DNA of 64,000 nt, from NCBI GenBank assembly GCA_047967505.1, contig CM106539.1; one strand, given 5' to 3'. Position numbers and translations under genes: made by a program. This DNA is from Dipteris shenzhenensis (Eukaryota > Polypodiophyta > Polypodiopsida > Gleicheniales). This document shows, in pieces, positions 1 to 10,136 of this stretch; position 1 is the first letter of the stretch, and each line of letters opens with the position of its first letter. The notes beneath the pieces are model-generated. The model was not told where the DNA came from, did no database searches, and saw nothing but the letters and a program-made list of their open reading frames with translations.

Positions 1-1707
1 CTTTCCAATGCAAGTCTTTCTAGTGGTTTTTGGACTGAGGCAATGAAGACTGCAGTGCATGTGATCAATAGATCACCTAGTAAGAGTTTGGATGGTGGTT
101 TTTCTGAAGAGGCATGGAGTGGCAAGAAGCCCTCTTACTCTCATTTGCGTATATTTGGGTGTGAGGCATATGCACATGTGCCAAAAGAGCTTCGAAAGAA
201 GCTAGATCCTAAGTCTAGGAAATGCATCTTTCTGGGTTATAGTGAAAGTGGAGAGATGGGCTATCGTCTCTAGGATCCAGAAGCAAAGAAGATCATACGT
301 AGCCATGATGTAGTCTTCAATGAGAAGAAGATGCATAAGGCACCCATGAGGGATGTTGAAATGAGGAGAATCACTTTCTAGGATGTGAATCCACCTGCAT
401 ATGTTGATAGACAGCAAGCTGTCCATGCACCAAATGTGCAAGAAATGGTACCACCAAATACTCCCACAGGTATACAATAAATGGTAGATGATGGATCATC
501 TATTGGTGAAAATGATGAGCCAAATATGGCTGATATGCAGGTGGGACAGCAAGCTGAAATGCCCTTGAGAAGATCATCTAGAATGTCTAGACCGCCTGAT
601 AGGTTTGTTCTAAGGGTAGACTATGTGATGCTTACTGATTGCAGGGAGCCTTCTTGCTACAGAGAGGCTATGATGCATGAGGTTCAAAATGTGGATGAGA
701 TGCTATTGGCTAGCAAGAATACTTATGAGCTAGATGCATTAAAGGCCAAGTTGCATGAGGCCTTTGATATGAACGATTTGGGACTTGCAGGTCATATTCT
801 TGGTATGCGCATCATGCATGATTGGAGTAGGAAACTCCTTTGGCTTTCACAGAAGGAGTATGTTACAAAAGTATTGCAGTGTTTCAATATGGAAGGGGGG
901 AAGGCAGTGAGTACTCCATTGCCTCCATATGTGAAACTGAGTCATACAGATAGTCCCAAATCAGATGAGGAGAGGGCCATGATGGCCAAGGTTCCTTATG
1001 CATCAGCAGTTGGGAGTCTTATGTATGCTATGATAGCTACTAGAACAGACATCGCATTTGCAGTGGGAGTTGTTAGCCGGTATATGGCTAATCCAAGAAA
1101 GAGGCATTGGGAGGCAGTTAAGTGCATCATGAGGTACATGAAGGGTACCAAGGAGATGTGCATCTGCTTTGGTAAAGGAGACATGCGTGTACTTGGGTAC
1201 ACAGATTCAGACTATGCAGGAGGGCATGTGGATAGTAGGAGATCCACTTCTGGTTATGTGTTCACCTTTGTAGGTGGTGCAGTGTCGTGGATGTCTCGCA
1301 CATAGAAGTGCATTGCTTTGTCTACCACAGAGGTTGAGTATGTTGTAGCCACAGAGGGTTACAAGGAGGCTATACGGCTTGATCAACTAGTGGGAGATTT
1401 GGGGATTCATAGTGTTTGGTGTACCAACATTGCATAGTGATTCCATGAGTGCTATTCAGCTAGCACAGAATCCAGTCTTTCATGCAAAGACCAAACACAT
1501 TAAGGTCAGGTACCATTTCATCAGGAAGGTACTTGAGGACAAGCGCATAGAGCTTGTCAAGGTTTATACAGATGATAACCCTGCAGATATGCTGACGAAG
1601 AGTCTACCTAGTCAGCGGTTTGAGTATTGTCATGTATTGATGGGCATTGGATAGTATGCTCACTGGTTGTTCTCCCTTAAAGGCACATTGTCCTTTAAGT
1701 GGGAGGT
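1..1707 (+). pseudogene. Ty1/copia polyprotein remnant (integrase C-terminus, RT end, RNase H), element I
   Basis: This is the 3' end of a copia polyprotein. From 43 the frame shows the conserved integrase C-terminal block (HLRIFGCEAYAHVP, then SRKCIFLGYSESG) up to a TAG at 271 where Trp is expected. From 481 the frame reads the linker, then jumps from the start of reverse transcriptase (YREAMMHEVQN) straight to the region after the catalytic core (VDEMLLA), so most RT including its first catalytic Asp is deleted. The RT thumb and RNase H follow (YTDSDYAGG; SRTxKCIALSTTEVEY with TAG for Gln at 1303). A frameshift near 1410 moves the RNase H end to the frame at 1412-1654 (HSDSMSAIQLAQNPVFHAKTKH, DNPADMLTK). 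The 5' part lies outside the window. It belongs to the same lineage as the element at 22940-28502, with a similar polypurine tract and protein end. Confidence 0.9.
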
Positions 1708-1850
1708 TGTGGGGGTTAAAGGTCGCTGTGACTTTACCCCGGTTATGTACAATACTCAAATGCATATATAAATGAATAAAAAAGAAGATTAGGGGGTTCT
1801 GCGCCCACCAAAATGTGTGTGGCTCTCTGTTTCTCTCTCTGCCTCTTCCA
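1708..1850 (+). repeat. Probable short 3' LTR of copia element I
   Basis: A polypurine tract (aagtgggaggt) ends at 1707 and TGTGGGGGTTAAAGG begins at 1708, as at the 3' LTR start of the element at 28357. The end is set at ...CTCTTCCA (1850), giving 143 bp, close to the 146-bp LTRs of the relative. No second LTR is in the window, so the right boundary is tentative. From 1851 to 2126 there is an AT-rich leader with no recognisable gene, probably belonging to the next element. Confidence 0.55.
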
Positions 1851-2126
1851 TTCTTGCTTCCGTTGAGAGCACTCTCACAATTAATTGGAGATCAGTCAAG
1901 TGCAAAGATGACTACGAGCGACATCGTTGGTCACCTATCTCCCACTCTAGTCCTTTCTACCTCTGATAAAAGAGCGAGATATTGCTTTATATTTCATACA
2001 CTTAGTATTTTCCGCCATCCATTTCTTACTATACACTCGAAATTACACTTTTCATCTGCTTAATTTTCATACACTTAGTATCATTATTTTTCTCCACTCT
2101 ACTCTATTTGTATTTATTGCATTATC

Positions 2127-4654
2127 ATGGTGCATCAACCATTACCACCCATGCTCCAGGAGTAGTTAGATGCACTTCAGGCACAGTTGGCCGATGAGTG
2201 TGAGCATAGGGAGAAATTGGAAAAGAAAATCAATGGTAAGAAAAGTAAAAGGCATTATTCATATGAAGATGAGTCATCCAACGATGATACTATTATCAGG
2301 ACAGTCAAAGCCACATTGAGAGCACAAAATTCGAGGAAGGAGAGTAAGATAAGTGGAAAAGCTTTCTCATTTCAATTTTTTGATGCAAAGAAAGAAGCAC
2401 GCAGTGTCTTGTCTTGGATCAGTTAGCTAGATGATTATTTTTCAGGGGAGAAATTCTTTGAAAAAGACAAGATTAAATGTGTTGCAAATCATTTAGTAGA
2501 GAGTGATGCACTTTGGTGGAACATCACTAAACACAATAAAAGGCGACCAAAATCTTGGAAGTCTTTTCAAAAGCTCATCAAGGGAGATTTTCTTCCCTCA
2601 CACTTCAAAGCAAAAACCAGACAACAGTGAGATACTTTCAGGCAGTTTGATAAGGAAATGATCTCCACATATACTGATAGATTTTGGCAAACGTTGATCC
2701 AATTACAATCCTTGGAGAAAGTTAATGAGAGAGATCAACGCAGAAAGTATGTGGCAGGTCTACAGTCTAAGTTGAGAGCTGAGATTAACATGTTTCACCC
2801 TCGCTCACTGAGCTCTACAATTTCTCTTGCAATGAATTGAGAAAGGAAGAATGGGATCCCAAAAGAAGGAAAAGATCCGGAACGGCATGTACCCTTCCAT
2901 AAGAAAAAGAGATTTGATAAAAAGCCCTTCTTTAAATCTAAAAATGGTTTTGCTCCACAGAAGACAGATTCTTCTTCGAAGCTGAACGACGGTGGGAATT
3001 TTCCAAAGAAAGAAATAAGGTGTTTCAAATGCAACAAGGTGGGACACATAGCCATTGAGTGTCCCGAAAGAAAGAAGACCCCGATAGCGAAAGTGAACAT
3101 GATTGACGACGAAGTAGCCAAGCAAGAGGGAGGTAAGTATAATTGTCATGCTCTTCTAAAGATGAAAGCTTTCATTAATGGCAAAGAGGTTGTTATTTTG
3201 CATGATGATGGTAGTACACATGATTTCATTTCAGAAAGAACATTAGCAAAGCTAAACCTAGAGTCTTTCCCATCTAGCAATAAGGTCAAAGATACTTTAA
3301 CCAAAACCAAATGCAATTGCACTAGAGAAGTCAAGAATCTTGAAATCTCAATCAAAGACTACAAGGATACATGAGACTTTCTAGTGGCATGCCTACAGGG
3401 AGTGAACATCATCTTAGGAATGCCATGGAGGCATCAATACAATCCTAAGATAGATTACAATTCACATCAGATGTGGATTGAGAAGGACAGAAAAGAAATA
3501 TGTCTGAAAAGCTCAATGAAATCTGAGGTCAATCCTTTACTCAACCACACACAAGCCAAAAGAGCAATTACAAAATGTGAGAAGACATATCTTATTTTGG
3601 TGAATACGGTACCGGCTACTCACTCAAACACTAAGCCTACACCCCAAAAGTTTCTTTCTCAAATTTTTAATTGTTTCTTAGAGGATTTACCACTTGGACT
3701 ACCATGTTCTCGACTTGAAGATCATAGGATAGAAATCCCACCAGGCAATACTCCACCTTGCAAAGCTCCTTATAGAGTCAACCAGCTAGAGCAAAAGGAA
3801 ATACAAAAGCAAGTGGAGGAACTGATAGAGAGAGGATTGATAAGACGCAGCAGTTCTCCTTATGGAGCACTTGTCTTATTAGTAAAAAAGAAAAATGGAA
3901 CTTGTCGAATGTGCATAGACTATCGTGCACTAAACAAAATCACAGTGAAGAACAAATATCCAATCCCTAGGATTGATGATCTTTTGGACAAATTGAAAGG
4001 GGCCAAGGTCTTTAGTAAGATAGATCTCAAATTTGGCTATCATCAAGTTTGTATGGAAGAAGAGGATATATATAAGACTGCCTGTAGAACTCCAACCAGA
4101 CATTATGAGTTTCTAGTTATGCCTTTTGGGCTAACTAATGCTCCAGCTACTTTTAATAGAATGATGAATCGAATCTTTCTTAAACACCAAGATTGTGTGG
4201 TAGTATTTTTTCATGATATTATGCTATTTAGCAAAGATGTTGAGGAGCATAAGGAACATCTGAAGCTAGTCTTTTCACTCTTGAAAGAAAATCAATTGTA
4301 CATAAATCCTAAAAAGAGCAGTTTCTTTTAAGATCATATAGAGTATATGGGTCACATTTTATCCGTCGATGGGATTTGAGTAGATCCAAAGAAGATTGAG
4401 TGCATAGTCACATGGCCTAAACCCCGAGATATACATGAATTGAGATCATTCTTGGGATTGTGTAGCTTTTATAGAAAGTTTGTCAAGAATTTCGCGTACA
4501 TTGCACATCCATTGACAGACCTTCTTAGAAAAGCTAAGCATTTCTTATGGACTTAGCGTCAAGATAAATCTTTTACAGCTTTGAAAGAAGCTTTCACACA
4601 AGCTCCTGTGTTGCAACTACTTGATTTCTCTAGACCATTCTTTGTAGTTGTAAC
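2127..4654 (+). pseudogene. Ty3/gypsy gag-pol remnant
   Basis: Gag begins at an ATG at 2127 and meets a TAG at 2163. The frame continues through a charged gag region (2187-2830) and a retroviral-type zinc knuckle (CFKCNKVGHIAIEC, about 3018-3062). An aspartic-protease-like stretch follows (LHDDGSTHDFI, about 3198), where the usual D-S/T-G is changed. Reverse transcriptase runs from about 3750 to 4330 ([40 protein letters not shown]). Its catalytic box reads FFHD instead of FFDD or YIDD. The connection domain and RNase H start follow (RSFLGLCSFYRKFVKNF) with several stops. The element breaks off at about 4654, just after the first RNase H Asp, and joins the 3' end of gene 1. No LTRs were identified. 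It is inactive. Confidence 0.92.
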
Positions 4655-4697
4655 CGATTATGCCTAAGAATCTATTGGCACATCTCATGTGGAAGGT

Positions 4698-5449
4698 CTA
4701 GTCCGTGGGCTTTGGTTCTTCAGTTAACAGTGAAACGACAACATCAACACACCCCATGTCAGCATAATCTGCAAAAAAGACTTCAACAAATAATTTGGTT
4801 GGATGCTCACCATGGGCAGCTGCAATGTGCTCAATCACATGGCCTTCATAAGGGTATTTCATTGTAAAGGCAGGAACAGTTTCTCTGGCATTTGATAAAT
4901 CCAATAAGTATGGGAGCAACCTATCTGATAGCTCATCATTAGGATCTCCGTCATAGGCAAAAGGAGTTGTGCAGGAATCGGGTGGATTTAATGTTGCTTT
5001 CAAAGGAGTGTCATCAACCAGGAGTGTATTCATGGGATCATAGTCAATGTCATGTGCAGCCAATGCACTGAATGGCTTAAGCATACACATCTCATCTAGC
5101 CGTGTTGGGTGGCAGAATTCTTCCCTTGTGCAACAATCCTCCTGTGCAAAGTTGAATAGGAACTTGAACTCCCTAAACTCATCATATCCCAATTTGCTTT
5201 CTATCAAAGACACTATGGGACTAACATTTCTCCTTGTCATACTACTCCATGTAGCCATCTCAAAAAGCTCCCATACAGATTTCATGAAATTGATCAATTG
5301 TGGCTGCAAAGAGACGACATGATTGCCTAATTTATGAACATCACCACCTTGGGCCATTTCAGGAGTAGTCTGCCACCACCTCTTTAATAATATTCCATTC
5401 AAATCAAATATTAACAACTTTTTTTGAGGCAGAACATCTCCGGAGTCAC
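4698..5449 (-). pseudogene. Gene 1 copy A, FCP1-like HAD phosphatase exon
   Basis: The exon starts after an acceptor (ATTTAG, 5450) and encodes GDSGDVLPQKKLLIFDLNGIL. HAD/FCP1-type motifs are in order: DLNGIL (motif I), ATWSSM (motif II, W-S-S), a Lys in LKPFSAL, and LLVDDTPLK (motif IV, the acidic pair). FCP1/SCP phosphatases normally have DxDxT/V in motif I. Here the second Asp is Asn, so phosphatase activity is doubtful. The frame ends at TAG (4698-4700) where copy B has TGG (Trp), followed in copy B by about 17 more residues. The remaining 3' bases run to the gypsy junction near 4655. The family assignment comes from motifs alone. Confidence 0.8.
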
Positions 5450-5619
5450 CTAAATGTAACAATAACACATATACAGATCCATCATACTTGACTTGATAAA
5501 TTGCCAAAAGAATTTCATATAAACTTACAAGAAGATAAATTGCAAAAATAATTTCATTCAAAAAACAAGAAGATAAATTGCAAAAAGAGTTTCATTTAAA
5601 ACTTGCAAGACGAGCTCTC

Positions 5620-6745
5620 ATACAATGTCATTTCATAGACAATCTGGTCCTAACATTTGGGGTTGGGCATTTGCTAGGATCAATCAAATATAACTTAGTA
5701 ACTATTTGACTAAATTTCCTCTTATTTGCCCCTGCAAGGAGAGGCTACCTAGTACTGTGTCATCCTCCATTTGCTCTCCATCAAAGCTGTTAGGCAGTTT
5801 AGGCTTTAGCCTTGATATAATCTCAGCTGCCTCAGTGATGAACCTCTCACCCCGCTATCTGTGTCGAGCTTTTCACCACTATCCGTGTGTTCACCCTGGC
5901 TGTTCTTTCCAGTCAACTCCCCACCGCCACCTATGTCTTCATCCTTGCTGTGGTTTCCCGGCAAGTTGTGCATGTCCAATCTTGCTATTGCTTCCTCTAT
6001 AATCCTATTCGATTGCTCCAGATTTTCTTCATCTAAGTTCAATAGATCATCTTCATCCAAGTGCTGATCATCTTCGATGTCTCCAGTTAGATTGTCTACA
6101 AAGAAATAAAGTCAAATCAGAAATGCGTTTGAGGTTCTGTACACAGAAGATTGTAAATGTGCATCTTCACAAAAAAATACATACCCTCCTTTTCCTCTAA
6201 ATTCTTGCTTTTGTACAATGACTGCACAGTAGATTTCTTCTTGTGTTGTATGTGGCACTTCATCTTAGTAAGAGCTTCCTTAACTGGAAAACTTTCATCG
6301 TCTGAAGAATATATAATACATGAATAGATGCAATATATAAAACATGAATAAATGAAATAGATAAAACATGAACTTATAAAAATAAATACCCTCTTTTGGC
6401 CACATAGGAAAAAAAAACAGTACTACCTCTCTCCTCTACAACTTTCAGGTCCCCCTGTGCCACTGCATGCTGCTTTTTTACTTTGTCCAACATTTCATCC
6501 TCATCATATTCCTGATCCCCAACATCCTTCATGGAGTTATCTTGCAACCGACTTCCATCGAATAGTTGTTCACTATCTTCTTTTCTACACGAGGCATGCC
6601 CCTCTACTTGTTGTTTATGAACACATTTAAAATGTTAGGAGTTTTGCATTTCTCATTTTCAATAGCTTCAACTTGCTTTGTACCAATCTTCAACTTTTTT
6701 GGACATGTTATTTCAGTGCCTTTACTTGTTTGTGTAAGGAAAAGA
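5620..6745 (-). pseudogene. Gene 1 copy A, acidic linker exons
   Basis: Three exon-like blocks lie between the RING-like and HAD exons. Block 6745-6431 encodes a charged segment (VEAIENEKCKTPNILNVF...). It has lost a net 13 bases relative to copy B near 6611, which shifts the frame. Block 6302-6188 follows an acceptor (CTTCAG) and reads ESFPVKEALTKMK and HKKKSTVQSLYKSKNLEEKE before a GT donor. Block 6095-5620 starts after TTGTAG and is rich in Asp/Glu (DEDDLLNLDEENLEQSN). It needs a +1 shift near 5846 to continue into ERFITEAAEIISRLKPK. The same shift is needed in copy B, so it may reflect unrecognised splicing. The role is probably a flexible linker; no known domain is seen. Confidence 0.6.
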
Positions 6746-6830
6746 ACAATTATTTGAAATTGATTTCAAAAGACAAATAGATTATTTAAAGATAGACAAT
6801 AATAAAAAAATAGTAGTATTTAAACTTGAA

Positions 6831-6926
6831 GGAAATATGGCCCTTGAGGGGTCCCCTTTAGGAGCACGGGACATATTCCAACACAGCCCTTACCCCTAAA
6901 GGGAACCCCTCAAGGGCCATATTACC
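6831..6926. repeat. 96-bp foldback hairpin in a gene 1 intron (copy A)
   Basis: Two arms of about 40 bp (6831-6870 and 6887-6926) are near-perfect inverted repeats, beginning GGAAATATGGCCCTTGAGGG and ending CCCTCAAGGGCCATATTACC. The loop is about 16 bases. The inner 28 bp has one mismatch. The same hairpin is present in copy B at 16794-16889. It could be a small foldback transposon, or a long-hairpin RNA source if transcribed. Confidence 0.8.
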
Positions 6927-6949
6927 ATTGGTTGTGTTGGAGTCCAATT

Positions 6950-8165
6950 TTGATTGGTACTAAATAGTACTAAGTGCTAAGTGCTACTAATAGTGCTAAA
7001 TACGACTAATACTACTAAGTACTGCTACATAGTACTAAATACGACTAATATTGCTAAGTACTAAATAGTAGTAATGCTAATCCTAATACTGCTACATAAT
7101 ACTAAGTGCTAACTAAGGTACTAAATACTACTAATACTAATTAGTACTAAGTACTAAATAGTGCTAAATACTACTAAATACTACTGACACTAAATACTAC
7201 TAAATATTACTAAATACTACTGATACTAAATAGTACTAAGTGCTAACTAGTGCTAAATACTACTAAATACTACTGATACTACTAAATAGTACTAAATGCT
7301 ACATATTAAATAGTACTAACTGCTAACTTAGAGTGCTGAATAGTAGATGATAAACAATATTAAATGCTAAATAGTAGTGAATGCTGAATAGTACTAAATG
7401 ATGAATAGTAGTAAATACTAAATTATAGTTCTAAAAACTAAATAGTGCTAAATATTTAATAGTACTAAATGCTAGATAGCACTAAATGGTACTAAATGCT
7501 TAGTAGTATTTAGCCTTTTAGGCTATCTTTTTAGTACTAAATGATATATGGTACTACATGCTAGGTGGTGCTAATATTACTAGATGTTGAACAATCCTAA
7601 ATGATAAATAGTACTAAATGCTAAATAGTGCTGAATAGCACTACATGCCGAATACTACTAAATGCTAAATAGTGTTAAATGTTATATAGTGTTGAAACAC
7701 ACAGTACTAGTAGTGCTAGATATTGCTAAATAGTACTAAATGCTAACTAGTACTAAATGCTTAGTAGCATTTAGCCTTTTTAGCTATCCTTTTAGTACTA
7801 AGTACACAGTTTTAGTAGTGCTAGATAATGCTAAAACACAACTATACTAGTAGTGCCAGATAGTGCCAAATAGTACTAAATGGTTATGCTTTTAGTACTA
7901 AATGCTAAGTAGCGCTAATATTACTAAATGCTGAGCAGTCCTAAATGCTAAATAGTACTTGATGCTAAATAGTGCTATATAGTACTAAAAGCTAAATAGT
8001 ACTACTGAATGCTAAATAGTACTGAATACTACTAAATGCTAAATAGTGCTAAATAGTACTAAAGTCTAGATAGTGCAAAATGTTAAACATTGCCAAATGC
8101 CAAATAGTTCTAAATCCTAAATATTGCTAAATCACCTAAACAATACTATTTAGTACTAAATAACT
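6950..8165. repeat. Degenerate TACTAAATAG-type tandem array
   Basis: About 1.2 kb consists of variants of a roughly 10-base unit (tactaaatag, tgctaaatac, tactaagtgc). The array includes two longer internal repeats carrying 'ttagcctttt(t)aggctat' (near 7505 and 7760). It lies in the intron between the RING-like and linker exons of gene 1. Copy B keeps only its first 140 bases or so (16917-17057). No gene is seen in it. Confidence 0.85.
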
Positions 8166-8248
8166 GACTTCAAATGTTCAGCATGTACAATATTATATTA
8201 CTCTATTGGGTAATAAGTAATAAGAAAAAAAGAGTGAAAGAAATATAC

Positions 8249-8430
8249 CTACTTTGTCAAAGCCCATGGCAGCCAACCATGCATTTGACACCAATACATT
8301 GCAAGACTGATGAATACATTGCAAGTTCTTAGAAATATGGAATGCTGCACACATGATGTATGTGTGCAAGCATGGTGCAAAAAGCACATCAATAGTTTCT
8401 TGAGAAAATCCAAGCCCACAGAAAACACAC
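8249..8430 (-). pseudogene. Gene 1 RING-like zinc-finger exon
   Basis: This exon is bounded by an acceptor (ATACAG at 8431) and a donor (GTAG|GTATAT at 8248). It reads CVFCGLGFSQETIDVLFAP, then CLHTYIMCAAFH, and ends VSNAWLAAMGFDK. The pattern Cys-x2-Cys ... Pro-Cys-x-His-Thr-Tyr-x-Met-Cys resembles the first ligands of RING-type fingers. Gene 2 has the matching block (CYICTTCGW ... LLPCKHTYHMYY at about 61415-61520). The two copies lack different ligands: gene 1 has Ile where gene 2 has His (TYIM versus TYHM), and gene 2 has Tyr where gene 1 has Cys. A complete finger probably existed in the ancestor. Ubiquitin-ligase activity is not shown. Confidence 0.65.
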
Positions 8431-8526
8431 CTGTATATTTATTGAAAGGGTAAGTATACTACTTGTAAGAGGACCCAACTCTAAAAACTAAAACATCGAT
8501 TTGTACATGGAAGTTAAGAATCTCAC

Positions 8527-8985
8527 CATTCAATATTCATGTTCATAGTCGCTATTGCAGAGTCTATGGGATGGTGAGTTGGTGCAGGATTCAGAACTCC
8601 AGGACCTAACTTGGGAGCTTCTCAATCAGATGTTGCACGTTGCTAAAAAAACTTGAGCTTGCTTTGTAGTGCTGTCCAATGCTGATTCGCTGCCTTTTTT
8701 GCTGATTCAAATATTACTTTTGCTACATCTAGTTCTACCTCAAGTTTTGCTACATCCTTCAAGAACTCATCCTATAGTACACTACCATGTAATAAATTGT
8801 CTACTTTACTATGCACCCAGCTAAGGTTTGCCCTCAGTTGCAGTAGCAGCCTCAAAATCTGCATGCAATCTTGCATTCTCCTTTGACACTATACCCTTCC
8901 ACTCATGTAGTACACCTTCTTGCTCCACACTGAACTTTCATTGATCCTGTAAACTTACAAGCTCCTATTTTGCTGTAGACATGCC
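8527..8985 (-). pseudogene. Gene 1 coiled-coil exon, broken by copia insertion
   Basis: Read from 8985 downward, the frame gives heptad-like charged sequence (VEQEGVLHEWKGIVSKENAR, then LHADFEAATATEG). After a short interruption near 8820 it continues KDVAKLEVELDVAKVIFESA and KKAANQHWTALQSKLKFF. The end is Pro-rich (PGVLNPAPTHHP) before a donor at 8526 (GTGAGA). There are about five stops, mostly TAG or TGA at expected Gln, Arg or Trp codons. The 5' edge is the left end of the copia LTR at 8986. Gene 2 has a comparable helical block at 60910-61240 (KALEAHKEDMHRDEGARALV). Confidence 0.6.
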
Positions 8986-9721
8986 TGTTAGATATCAATG
9001 ATCCACTCTCGTGTAACTATGTGGGAACCAGCTAACTCTACTTGTAAGCCTCCCATATGAGGAGAAGGCATTTGAGTAGCTCGGTTATCCGATAGGTCCT
9101 AGTTTGGACACTAGATGGCGGCCATGTGTGGCCTGATGGCTGGAAAGCTTCAGATAGAGTTAGCACACTGCCAACTAGGCTACATGCAAGTGTGGGAAGG
9201 CATCCCATGATTGACCGCATTGAGGGTAGATGGAGCATTTCCCAAGGCAACCCACCACTCTCGAGTTGCGGGGCCCGTTTGGAGACCTAGATGATCCTGG
9301 ATGGCTGTGGGCCAAATGGAGACCATAGGTTAGTTGCTCTATTCTGTGCCATAGTTCTATCATGTGGTCGGTGGCCTATTTCGAGACCAACCTCTAGTCG
9401 GTAGGTTTGGGCGGACTGGGTCGGTCTCCCAATTGAATCTAACTGACTACGACTAGTGGCTATATAAGAGCAAGCCCGTGAAGCCCATAATCATCACTGG
9501 CTACATCAACGGTGATTCCTTAGCATCCAGCCTCTGTCCTCTACTGTTTCCAGCACGACATCAAAGCTTCTCACATAGGCGCACACGGCTGGGAGGCAGC
9601 GCCATTTATTGTTTTAGTTTTATAGTAATCAAAATTTTGATTCTCCATACTATTTGCTTTTCTCTCTTACATATGAGCTCTTGTTATCTGTTGAGCACAG
9701 ACGTTGTATTGTTTTCATACA
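8986..9721 (+). repeat. 5' LTR of copia element II
   Basis: A 736-bp LTR, TGTTAGATATCAATG...CATACA. It is homologous to 20918-21608. The main difference is about 45 extra bases around 9315-9360 in this copy. It carries a TATA-like 'ggctatataagagc' at about 9459, which could be the promoter of the element. It is followed immediately by a primer-binding site. Confidence 0.9.
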
Positions 9722-9734
9722 TTGTATCAGAGCT
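9722..9734 (+). promoter_or_regulatory. Primer-binding site, tRNA-Met type, element II
   Basis: TTGTATCAGAGCT directly after the LTR differs by one base from the usual plant copia primer-binding site TGGTATCAGAGC, which pairs with the 3' end of initiator tRNA-Met. Confidence 0.8.
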
Positions 9735-9791
9735 TGGGCTCTAGCAAGAAGATTTGGTAGTGTGTTTTTGTTTGCGAGTAGATTGTGAGAG

Positions 9792-10136
9792 ATGGCCCAG
9801 CCCACAAGACTGCAAATCCCATCGTTCAGCAAAAGCGAAAAGTTGGACGGCACTAACTATCCACTCAGGAAGTTCAAGATGAAGACCATCCTAAGCGCAT
9901 ACGAGCTTTGGGATACTGCTACTGGGGTGGACCTGAAGCTAGTTGTGAGGCTGAATCCAGCAAATGTAGCACAACAGATAGTACCAACCGCACATGATAT
10001 TCTTGCGTGGACAAGAAGAAATGCAGATGAGCTGTGTTCTATTGTCTGCAGTGTAAGTGATTCTATCATGGCATTAATTCAACATGTCACCACAGCGAAG
10101 GAGGCATGGATGGTCTTGAAATGGTTAGCATATTGA
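9792..10136 (+). pseudogene. Copia gag, 5' portion (element II)
   Basis: The frame starts at ATG 9792 (MAQPTRLQIPSFSKSEKLDG), about 70 bases after the primer-binding site. It shows the copia gag N-terminal pattern: F..S..LDGTNYPLRKFKMK, followed by ELWD and the LIQHVTTAKEAW helix region. It ends in unrelated sequence after KEAWMVLKW at about 10130. Residues from about 55 onward are duplicated at 17058-17230, the second gag segment. The start codon is supported by its position and by the family N-terminus. Confidence 0.85.

Noticed and set aside
5047-5322. Plus-strand 91-residue frames at 5047 and 14955, conserved between the two copies
   Set aside because: They are antisense shadows of the HAD exons; conservation follows from the duplication.
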